Shown here in pieces: positions 12,278 through 24,200 of a stretch of DNA of 64,000 bases. This DNA is from Lineus longissimus. Lineage: Eukaryota > Nemertea > Pilidiophora > Heteronemertea > Lineidae. The notes beneath the pieces were generated by a model. That model was not told the origin of the DNA and did no database searches. It worked only from the letters and a program-made list of their open reading frames with translations. Position numbers and translations under genes: made by a program. The DNA is taken from assembly GCF_910592395.1 (NCBI RefSeq), contig NC_088314.1:5580001-5644000 (forward strand), read 5' to 3'. Positions within the stretch are counted from its first letter, which is position 1. Every line of letters starts with the position of its first letter.

Positions 12278-15200
12278 GTCAGTACATGTACATGTATATC
12301 ATCCACTGTAGAAACTAGTGCACTTCTCCACTAGTTGGGAAATCAACACTGTCTTGCTTTGTAAATAATCTTGTATGCATTGTCCTGAAACTTGCTCTGA
12401 AAACCAATACTGACCGATAATGATCGGCATGCCGCAGCTCGTTGGTAATGATGCTTTAATCAATAATTTACCTGGCTTCACTGTGCGTGCTATCAATGGT
12501 TTATTCCTGTCGTAACCGAGGTAAACCTTGCGCCGTTCTGTAATAAAAACACTCTCTGTCAATAAAATGACTAGAAAAATACCTGCTGGATATTGGACGC
12601 TTTTGTCTAGTTTGCTGGCGGTATCTGCATCAAGGTGATAGGCCATTGTTATAGACATGATGGAATCTTCCTTGATTTGTTGAATAAATATCTTGTGGCG
12701 ATGAGTGCACTTTCTCTTCATTAACTATCCACGGTCGAGAGACAGTTTACCAGGGAGGTTCATCATGTTGGTTTCAGCTGTGGCCTGCTGAACTCTTTGA
12801 CTTGACTTTAGTTACATACTCCCTTTTGAAGAAAACCTGTATGACTGGTCATGCTGCACCAAAAAATCTAACTTTTGACGTTCAGTTCTAAAAGTGAAAT
12901 GATAAAGTTGGCCCTGCTTGCTGTTCAAAACTCTGACAGACTTGAAATTGAAGGGTATTTTCTTTCTGGGTATATGTAAAAATGTAATTAACCTTCTTCT
13001 CTGGAAGTTTGAATAAATATTTTGAATCACGCTTTCTTCCTTTAGGTTGGAGTGCTGAAGACTGTGCTGCTATAGAAGGTCACCATTCATGCTCACAGTT
13101 AATACAAGAACAAACATCTGGGTCCAGAGGAAGATCATCCGTCCAATCATCGCCTGAGATTACACCAGAATCTTCCCCTGAACTTCACCGGAAGCCGATA
13201 GGGGGCTTTGGTGCTCCGGCTGCTGACGCAGGTATGTATTTTTGTGTGATCTGTATTTGGAATATAAGTATGCCATCGGTATACATAAGGAAATAGCCTT
13301 ATGTAGTCTTTAAAGTCTGAGATAAAGATATTTACCTGAGGTAGGGAGGTTGGAGTTGTCCTATTTATCGAAAAATGATGTCCCTGAAAGCTTGGCTTGG
13401 AGCAGCAGTTGACATGACACATTGGCAGCGGGTGACCAGTTCAGGTTGCATGACACACCTGAGGATCTGGATGGCCATAAAGATGCAAACAAATGTTTAT
13501 CTGCAGCTTAGTTTCACATGTTTATCTATTGTGTCTGTTTTGCCCTGTAGCTGGAGCCACTGGTCATAAAGGTACAGAAATTACAGTACATGTCGATGTG
13601 TTTCATGCGACCGACCAGTTGTTGCGTTTCATTTTCAAGACTTTTTGTTTTTATTTTTATTTTTGCTCAGTTTGTGCTTTTATAGCCAATATTTTTAGCT
13701 TAGAGATTTCAAAAACTTTTATTTCCATCACCATCTTTTAAAGATAGCACACAATGTTCTATTCAGACACTTTCCACACACTTTCTTATGGATAAAGTCA
13801 CCCTTTTTCATAAGTGTTTTGATTTGACTGAAATGATTGTCTGATGATACTCCAACCACCTAGAAAACTGTTAGTGTTTACTGATAAAAACTTTTACTGC
13901 CTTATGATTATTGTAAACGATCTTTGGGAGACTTGTCAATCCAACTTCTTCTTTTAGATCCTGTGTTTTTAGACAAGAACTTTTTTTGTGATATCTTTCC
14001 TTTCATCCCGCAGATATCTCTGAAGTGGATGCCAGTTTAAGCATAGCCAGCCCTCGCCTTGATCATCTTGATTCTTGGGATTCGGAGGAGGAGTCGCTCG
14101 GTTTAGGCCTCAAGGTATGTATCAGGAATAGATTAACTAGAAAACTGAACTGATATGCATGATAAATCCATGAGATTTGTTAGTTCTGCGAACTGTGTGC
14201 TTCTCCCCAACTAACATTCCATGCAGAAGAGTTAAAATAAGTAAATGAATAGAAATATTCACTTTCCCCTCAAGAAATGTTTGCTCAAATATCTAATGCA
14301 TGATATAAGACATTGTGTAACATGGTGCTGTTGAGATGTATGCTTTTCCTCTACTCACATTGTAATATTCCACACAGACGAGTAAAAATCAGGCGAATAA
14401 TGCTGGTGCTTCTAGTAATGGTGATGCTGTGAGTAACATTGTGAATTGATGTGTGCACACCAGGTTTTTCCATGCATTGCTTTCGAAGGGGGCTAGGAAA
14501 TTTAGTCCTGCAGCAGCACTTCTCAGAGCCTCTGCTGGTGCCCTGATACTTTGCACGGAAAAACCTCTTTGGGAAATATCTCAGGGAGTGCTCAGTCTTA
14601 TGGTTTGTATGTGAGATATTTCCCTCAAGTTATAAGCACTTGATGAGTAGAGCTGTAACCCTGTCGAAAGAACGCCATAGCTTTTCAGGGATACAGTTTC
14701 ATCATCTAAGGCAAGGCAATGTGTACATGAATGTCCAGATCACCCAATCTGAGCTACTCGTGGTAGTTTCGAGTTAAATTTGAGAATGATATCAAGATTC
14801 TGATTCAGACGAGTTTATAACTGTGTTATCTGTGTGATTTGGACATTATCATCATGTATTTTAAAAGCCCATTGTCCTGCCTTCAAAACTATGATCACCA
14901 ACTAACCTGTTTGCTGTTTCCATGTTGCGTTGAAGTGTCACACAGTTTTATTGGCCAATTGTGATTTTCACCTGTTCACCCCTGCTACTCAAACTTAACA
15001 ATCACCCCTGTTCTATTTGCAGCTGATGTTCCTTTTCCATTACTTTAGAGCATTTTACTGGTACTGATTCAAATAATGGCATTTGGCTATCGGCTTCTCT
15101 TGGCCTCTGGTTCACAGTCTTTCCAACAATTGTTCACCCCTTGCCAATTCTTGAGCATTGGGAACTTATGCATGACATATGGAAACTGTCAGAGTACCAA

Positions 15201-18200
15201 GTAAACAGTGCCACTCTAAGCCTATCAATTATGTATGTGACCTTTAAGAAAAATATGGTATTCAATCTAGTCTTGTGGATGATTTGGTGATGGTGATCCT
15301 GATTGAAACCTTTGGTCCCTAAAAAACATCAATTACTACGGTAGTGAATTTAGCGCATGATTTATTCAGTATGTACCAGATAGCATTACCTTGTTCATAT
15401 GTGCATGATTTTCTGTCCATTCTGAATGCATGCACTTCAAGACTTATCTTTTAGTTGTCTCTATTAAGTCTCCCCATTTGGTGTTAATCCTCTGGTCAAA
15501 TTGGCACTCTACTCCTGTTCTTTTCTAGCCTGAATCTTGCAAACGCAATACCGATATAATCCCTTGTTTTGGTCTCAAGGGCTACATTATTGCTACAGCT
15601 ATCTGTCAATATTTTAAGTTGTAGATTCTGACCGTTGCTTTAAAGTACTATGAAACACCTTGCTGTGTTAAATTGAGAATGAAACAATTGGATTTCGTTC
15701 AGAAAGGAATTGAACAAAATGAAACAGACTTAAATTTATAGGACATCTCCTTTGTTTAGGTCAGAAATTGAATAATGCGAAACTAAAGTAATCTGTTTGT
15801 TCATCTCTTGCAGAAGGAGCCTGTAAAAGTCAGCCTAGCCAAGTTTGTGAAAGGTTCAGATACAGAAGACTCAATGCATACAAGTACGAAAGGTAATGCA
15901 CACCCATAAGATGAAATTGATCAAATTCAAATTGAAGAATGCAGTGATATACATTACCATCTTGTTTAGCCAAAGAAAAAGAAGAGTATTTTGATTTTAG
16001 ATAACATTCCCTCTCATCCATTTCAGAATCTCCAAGGTCAAGGATACCCAAAAGGGTAGACAGTGACAAGCAGAAGAAAGTAGAGTTTACTGAATCCCGT
16101 CAAGGGCCTTCAGAAAATGGAACATCGAAAATCCCTAAATTTGGCAAAAAGCAATCACAAGATTCCGTCCAATCAGATTCATGGAATGATGATGAAAGCA
16201 GCCTCGGCTTGGGTGTCCCGGCTGGTCAGGCGAAGAAGCCGCTATTCCGACAAGAACAGATGTCACAGGATGATACAGATGTGGAGGTACTGTCACCAAT
16301 AGGTGGCGTGTCACTTAACATACTTTGGTTTCCAATGAGTGTTAACTTTCTAATCTTTGGTCAATGGTATATAGCTAAACAGATTTCAGAATGCACTGTC
16401 TCTTTTCTGTCAACATTGAAAAATATTGATATCACTCCTTGGACGATAATGTTTGAAACAAAACTTGTGTGTACCATGTAGTTTGCAGCTTTCTGTAGCC
16501 TCTGTAAATGCCCCTTATTTGCAGTAGATTTAGCTCTTTGACTGTATATTTGCTACTAGTTTGAGAGTGATGTTTTCATGTTAGCAGTGTCTTTCAGCTG
16601 AGTTCAGCTTGTCAGGCTTCTATGATAATAATCTAATCCTTATTTGAAACTTCGTGGCTCGCTTTCATGACCTCAGTGTTTCTTCCTAAGATTGGAAGTT
16701 TTCGTGAATGCGAGCCTAATGGTAGTTTGTTGCACTCTCACCTAACCGACTCTTAATAAGTGAACTAATTTTGACAGAGTGATGATGATGACCTACCTAT
16801 CATGCGCACTATCCAAATGCATGGACCCAAGGCACCACCTAGACATGCTAAGGTAAGGCATAACACAAGCATGGGTCCAAGTGCAATAAGAGATGCAGTC
16901 CTGGTGAAGATGGCATTCAGCACTACATGAAAGAAATTAGCGAAAATCTTCATTGTAGTACCCACTGTACTTCCAGCTTTGTGTAAAGTCCTTGTACACT
17001 TCCCTAAAGCAGTTAGCAGTAGCATTGGATAACAGTTTAAATGCAATACCTATTATAGTTGTGAAGACTGAAATCCTACATATAGGTGTAGATTCGACCT
17101 TTGCTTCTCCAACAGTCTAGGACCTCGCGAGTCATAACATGAAATTAGAATGCTCTCCTCTAGTGATGTTAGTTGAATTCGTGTTTGACCTGACCTTGTT
17201 TTTCGTATCCCTGGTAAACTTTTATCTGAAAGAGCTCTCATATTTTTCAGGATTCCAGAATTCTCAACTCTGAATCAGCAAGTGATAAACAAAAGAAGAA
17301 AGAGTCTGACAGAGACACCAAGAGGAAAGGTTAGTACTGCCTGTATACCAATTGAATCGTGATGTGGTATGATTTATTCATTGATCTGTATTTTGCATGC
17401 ATGATTCTAACTGCTGAATGTTTTTCATAGCTGTACTCTCTCCTATTCTATGGTGGATTGGTGTCCAGGAGTTGGAGTGAGATTTAATTGAAAGCTTATG
17501 TAATTCATGTACTCTTCATGTACTCTTCTGTTGGGCTTCTTAACCTTGTTCCAACTCTTTGCTTCAGTGATGGAAGAACTTGGTCTGAGTGATGTCAGTG
17601 ACGTGAGTGATCCAGAGGACCTAACGCTGTCGAGTCCACGTAAGAAGGCCCAGAATAACAGTGACTGGGATGACACGGCAGCTGATACTATACCCAAGAT
17701 AACGCCAAGAGGAGACAGACCACAGGTGAGACTTAGGGGCTTTCCAACATCTTAAAGTCTGACCGTCTCTGATGTAAAGAAAAGCAGCCAAATATATGTT
17801 ACATCGCTAACTCACTTTAAGGGGGATTTGAATGAGGGAGATTTAGAGGCTGAAATAAGACTTGTTTACACCAGTAGTTGTGGCTCTATCGAATGGAATC
17901 TGATGTAATGTCTTATCGCACTGTTTCAGAGTGCCTTGAGTGACTGGGACACAACTGCTGAAGAAATGACTCCACGTACACCAAGACAGAGAACTGAGAG
18001 TGTAAAGGTAAGAAAGCTTGGTAGTGGCAACTCAAAACTTGCTCGGTTCAACTTTGAGGTGATTTCATGAGAAGAATAAGGCTTTGTTTTGAAACCAATG
18101 ATAAGAACATCTAAGTGTGTTTGATAAAGTTTCGTCTTTTGACACAAAATACTGTTAACTGGTGCAGGATGATGATGATGATGATGATGATGAAGACCTC

Positions 18201-21200
18201 AAAGATTACCCTAGCGGTTATGGTGATGGTGATGATGAGGGTAGCGCTGATGAGAGAGAATTGGAGGAGGAGGTTGCAGAAGACGAGGTCCCAGATTCTG
18301 ATCATGATGATGAGATCAACAAGGAGCACGAGCTTGACAGACAAGAGGTTGTGGATGAAAAAGAGGTTGTTTGCAATGAAAAAGAGGATGATGACGATGA
18401 TGATATGGAAAGAGATGATGATGATGATGATGATGTGGAAAAAGAGGAGGATGAGGAGAGTGAATGGGACTCGACTGTAGCTGAAGAAGCTGCTGGGTAT
18501 CTCCAGCTCAGAAAATCGCCCGTTTCCCCACAATTTCCACCCCAGGTACTGACGTGTGAATCTGTGTAGTTTTAATCACCAGTGGAGTGCCCTCACATAC
18601 ATGTTTTACCTCTGATAAAATAGTATGCATATCTATCTCATACATCTCTAATTTGTTGTGCTTTCTTCATATTTCAGAGTAACCTCACATACTACATTCC
18701 GTTCTGTCTTGACAAGTTTATATCTCCAGACCTAACCCTTCTTTCTCCTTTTAATCTTCATCCAGCCACCCTCAAGTCTCAGTTTGTTGTAAATTCTAGT
18801 CCAGTGTTAATCTTTCAAATTGTGGAGTCACGTTTTCTGAAGAAAATTGATTTTATTGAAAAGTGTGTTGTGAATTACATGCCCAACAACTGTTCAATTA
18901 ACATCACTGTATTTACAAAATGATTTGTGTTACTTCCTATGTTTCCTAATGAGGGATGACACTGACCATTTCTTCATTTCAGTCTAGTCCCAGTGATTGG
19001 GATTCAAGTGCAATCGACAACCCCTCCCCTCTCTGCATGATTCAAGAACAGGTGGACATTTATTATATATTTTCACCTGAGTGATGTGTGACTTTTCTCT
19101 CAGAAAGTTTTGAGATTGTACATATTTGATTCCTATTGAGGAGAACTTCTCATATGTTTGATTTCAGTCTTGTTATTTTGTCTTAGCCTGATTGTTTCTT
19201 TTTGACCATGATTGATTTCCACAGCTTTTTTTCTGACACAGGTTGTCCTGACACCAAGTTAAAGTTATTGTCTAGCTTCTTTTGAACAAGCTGGCCCAGT
19301 ACCTGAAAAGATTGCCCAAACTGCATTCGTTTTATCACTCACTCTTTTGCATCAGCAGCACAGCAAGTTTTCAAAAGTGTCATTCAAACACTGTTAGCAA
19401 TATGTTTGCTTGAACTGACCAAATTGTTTGTGATTTCAGTCTGAAGGCAGTGAATGGGACTCTGTTGATGGTGACGAACCACCCATCACCCCAGCCCATC
19501 CTCTTGTTCAACAGGTGAGAACGCTTTGTATCAAATTCTCTGCAGGTGTTAAGGTGTTTAGAAGAGTATGGGGAGGGGGGGGATGCCTTGACAGTGATAT
19601 GGTCCGTATAAATGATACTTGGAAGACTGAAAGAAATAGTTTTCCTCATCACAGATGACACAACACAATTGTTTAGATTCAGTTTGATAATAAAGAACAT
19701 GAGGGGAAGGGGGTTGCAAATTATTTAAAAAATGAATAATAACGTAAATTTTTGATACAATTTCCAGCCTGTAATTACTAAAGCAAAACCAGTGGCTAAG
19801 AAACAGGTCAGAATGATCCCATTTAGATATTTCCCAAATAGTTTTGCATCAAGCTATGACTCGTTTAAAGAGAGCACAGCCGAATTTATGAGGATCAAAA
19901 CTGTTGGCTTTGAAAAGCTGATTCAAGATATTTGTTCACAAATCTTTTTCACTGTGCTCTCTCCCTTTGCATGCCTTGCTCCAATTTATGATATTTAGTT
20001 TGGCATGCTTTTATACCAAAGTCCATAACATTCAAAACCTGCATAATCTCATTATCTTCATCTAAACAACTTGCCCAGGATTTTAGAATTGAAACAAAAA
20101 CAAAAAGCCAACTGTAAATTTCTGCATATTTTCTGCTAGATTGTTGAGATTGGCAGTGATGATGATGGAGGTCTCTCACCCATCGCTGAAGAGAGCTACA
20201 GAAAGGTACTCATCGTTTCACGCACTTGGGTGTTTTACTGCCTTTCATTTGAATAACACATAAAACTCTTATCCTTCACGAGCTTGTCCCATCTCCTTGT
20301 AGATACTGCCGCCGTTGTCATAAGCTTGGAGATGGGCCAACAAAGCAAATTTCTATTCAATTTCTTTGGAAAAAACGGTGCTCTTTTGGTGAGACAGTGG
20401 CATCTGTTCTGAATGAACATGATGAACTTTCAGTCAACTCTCACATCTGTCACTGTTTTCTCATTTCCAATATTTTTACCATTTGATAAAATCAACATTT
20501 TCAATTTTCTCTAACTCATAACTCTTATCTGCTAAATAAATCTTTTTTCAGTCTAACAACTTTTGACATATCAGCACGATATTTCAGAGTGCACATTTAA
20601 AACCCATTCTTTTTTTGTGTTTTGACTGCTCTTGTAGTTTGTTAGTCTCACAGTGTAGTTGCAATCATCAGTAGAGTGAATTGCATTCTCTGCTTGTACG
20701 AATTGTGATGATAGTTTTGCTACTGTAATGGTAAAGGTTTCAAGATGGTTGTTATTTTATTTATTTTTTGAATGAAAATGATGAATTCCAAGTTCTTGAA
20801 CAACATTCTCAAATCTCTCACGTTTCTGAAAGAACACTGTCTTCTTGTGTCTGTGCATGCATGCACAATCTATTTGATGTTGGGTTCGAGTTCAATAACT
20901 TACCTTCAAATCAATCGGTATCTCTGTTTTGAAATAGTCTGAGGATTCTAGTGGCTGGGATTCCCCAGGTCAGGAAGCTGTCAAACCTCACAACGACCTA
21001 CCTCATGACAAGAAACCTTTGGTTGAGAAAAAAGAGGTGAGGTCACTCCGTGGTTTGTGTGCACATGATGTTTGTATTGAGTGCACCACCCACTTTAATC
21101 AGACGGCAGATGGTCAACAAAGACTTAAATTTGCCTTCATCAGTCATTGCAGTGTCGTAGATTTTTGTTGACTGTCTGCAGCCAAATGTATATCACAATG

Positions 21201-24200
21201 GTACCCAAGCAACAAGCATCAAATTGATGTTTTCTCAATTTCACAATTCTCTTGAACACACTTTCATGTGGTGATTCTAGATTCACGCACTTTTCCTCTA
21301 TTTGTTAAATGCTTGATGTTTCAGACAACCGTCAAGCAAAAACACTAATTTTTTTACGAAACAGGTGATATGATTCTATGTTGTTACTGTAATGCATGTA
21401 ATCAAAAACAGAGACATAATTTGTAGCCATTACGAATTCGTAGTCATTTGTGTAATGTACCTTCCTATTCAAAAGTGTTTTGTATTACCGATACCCTTCT
21501 GTCATTTAGAAATCCATTCTTTATACTGTAACATGTACTACATGTATACGTGTTCCATTGATCCCCTCATGTCACACTGATTGTATGTCTTTCCTTTAGC
21601 AGCATCAGTGGTCCTGGTTTTCGAATGTGACCAAGTGGCGGCCACCTCGGTTGTTGTTGCCTCATCCTCATAGTGCTAAAGTCACTCCTGTAACTATATC
21701 GTTATCTTATTGAGCATGGTACTCAAATGGCTGCAAATCTGTGATGAAAGCATGATTATTGCTCTTCAGCTGGAAGTATAATGCAAAGTGAAGACAGAAT
21801 GAAATCCAACTTAATCAGTCTAAGGCAAAATGAGACACTGGAGAAGTTTTCCAGATGCACAGATTTGCAGCCACTCTTCAGAGTCGTATGTACCAGCTTC
21901 ATGCCACCATGGTTAAACTGACAGCATGTTTGAATGTTCCGCTAAGTAATTCTGGACTATTCGTCTTTGTCTAGTCGTTTGACTCGAGTGCATGGGATAG
22001 TACAGTTGTAGAGAATCCTGTTGTCCAAGCACCATCCCCTCCGTCTGAGCCCAAAGAGGTCCCCCCGTCTCCAACAAAGCCAAAGGAGGCGCCTCCGCCT
22101 CTGCCTGAAAGAAAGGAGGCACCCCCACCTCCCCAGCGCCAAGAGGTGAGAGCTGATAGTCACAGCTTCTTACAAACTTTAGTTGCACTACATGTAGATT
22201 TTGTCTTTGTTTATTTTTTTGTTCATTGGTGTTCAGGGATAAGTAGTCTGTTTATTCGATCTGTACTTCTTTGTCTTCTTAAGGATTTTCGTGTTTCACT
22301 CTACTTTTATTCAACCATTGGTGCACAGAACTGTTTGTTGAATATTGTCATGCATTATTCAAATGCAATTGTTGTGCCAGGTTCAGTGTTGGATTCCCTT
22401 TTTGCGTGCTGACTAACTCATTAGACTTGAAAGTCGAAAGATGGTCCACTTGATTTTTGTGACTGCAGGTCACAGTGACAAAAATCACTGTTTGTGAGGC
22501 ACTTTAGGCCTTCTAAATTTTCATCCAGTTAAGAATTATGATGTCTATAGTTATGAACAAGTGGTACACCATAGTCTTAACATCCCTGCAAATATTTTCC
22601 TCACTTGGTCCATTTTCTATCAGGTTCTTGATTACTCTGATGACTTTGAGGAAGATGCTGGCAGCATCAGTGAGATTCCATCAAATTCAGAAATAGAGGA
22701 AGTGATGCAGCATGATGCATCCCTCAGTATCGATGTACCAACAAAGGTGACAAGGAGATAGATGATAACAATTTAACTTTGAAGATTTTTTCTTGAATTT
22801 GTAACAGTTGTTGTACCTGAAGCATGCAGATTTTTATTTGAACTTTTTTTCTCCCTTCAATGAAAATTTTCCTTAAGTTGTCCCTCTGTACCATTTCCCA
22901 TCATTTAACAGTAGCTTACGGATATGACTTTAAAACTTTTTGAGTGCTCAACTCCTCTAATTGATTTGTCAAGATCTCTTCTTACAAAGTGTTCTTTTTG
23001 AAGTGATAGTATTCTTATAAGGTTTCCCATCATTACTAAGTGTGTTTTGTTAACTATAATGCCTTCTTCCTCTTGTTGTTGCTCATTCTTACCTTGCAGC
23101 TGTTTGTATGATTTTAGAAATACTCGGGGGGGGGGGGGGGGTATACAAGTCCTTGTGTATCACTGATCTAGAAAATGAGTTCCAAAAATACCTAACAGCA
23201 GCTTTAATGTTGACTCCTTAGATGTTGTTAGAACCAAGTGTTGGAGAACTTTTGGAACAGAATTGCTCCATCAAGTTTATGTCTGAGAAACTAAATCATG
23301 CTGATAATTATTGTATTCCAGTCAGCGAACAGTGATTGGGACTCGACAGAGGCTGAATCTCCACGTGGGAAGGCCAGCGTGAACCTGTCCGGCCTGCTGA
23401 AGAAACCAAGCGAAGATGAGGAGTCTGCCTGGGACTCAGATGTAAGAATACAGAAGCTATTTGATGGGAAACCTCTATCTGGAGCTAGAAAAACAAAATT
23501 GACAACTAGGGACTCATCAGTTTGTATTGCTTGGTGTTCTGTCATCTCATGGGCAAGGCTTGGGATGGGTTGTTGATTTTACACAATTGCTTTTATGAAT
23601 GCAGCATTTCAGTGTTTTGTATTGATTTTAGGATGGTGTTGGTGTTCTACCCACTGACCAGACGGCAGCTAAACCATTTGATAAGATCAAGAAGGCCATC
23701 AATGAGAGCGAGGAAGAGACGGAGGAGACAATCAGTGAATGGGAGGTCGAGAGAAGAAAACAAAAGGTAAAGTTGGACCATGCTAAGTTCATCATTTTCC
23801 AGATAAGTGGGCTGCACGGGACCAAGAAGCCTCATCAAATCGACGTTGTGAAACTTTCATTTGGACGACACCGGAAAAAAGGACTCCAGATTGATACCCT
23901 TCACAGCCTAGACTGTAAAAAGATATTTAGGTTGGAGTGTAGACTAATACTGTAGTCTGTGCCCCTCTCCCGTTGCTAGTCCCATAATTCACATTGATTA
24001 CTTCTATTTCAGGAGAGAAAACAACGAGAGGAGGAGGAGTCCAAGGTGCGTGCTGCAGACATCGTCCGCTTGGCCGAGGAGAGAGAACGGCAAGAGCGAG
24101 AGGAACGAGAGAGGAAACATCGAGAGCAGGAGGAGGCTGAGCGTCAGAAGAGGGAGAGGGAAGAGGAGGAAAGGAGAAGGAAAGAGGAGGCAGAGAAACA

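Noticed and set aside
12299-12721. 140-codon minus-strand ORF in an intron
   Set aside because: No recognisable domain, splice partner or promoter.
18111-18533. Ile/His-rich minus-strand ORF
   Set aside because: Antisense of the GAT repeats in exon 16.
20883-20893. B-box-like GGTTCGAGTTC
   Set aside because: No A-box at the right distance upstream.
21600-21689. Possible 90-bp exon, open in phase 0 (QWSWFSNVTKW)
   Set aside because: Splice sites are acceptable, but composition (aromatic, basic, His-rich) is unlike the acidic neighbours; kept only as a remote option.
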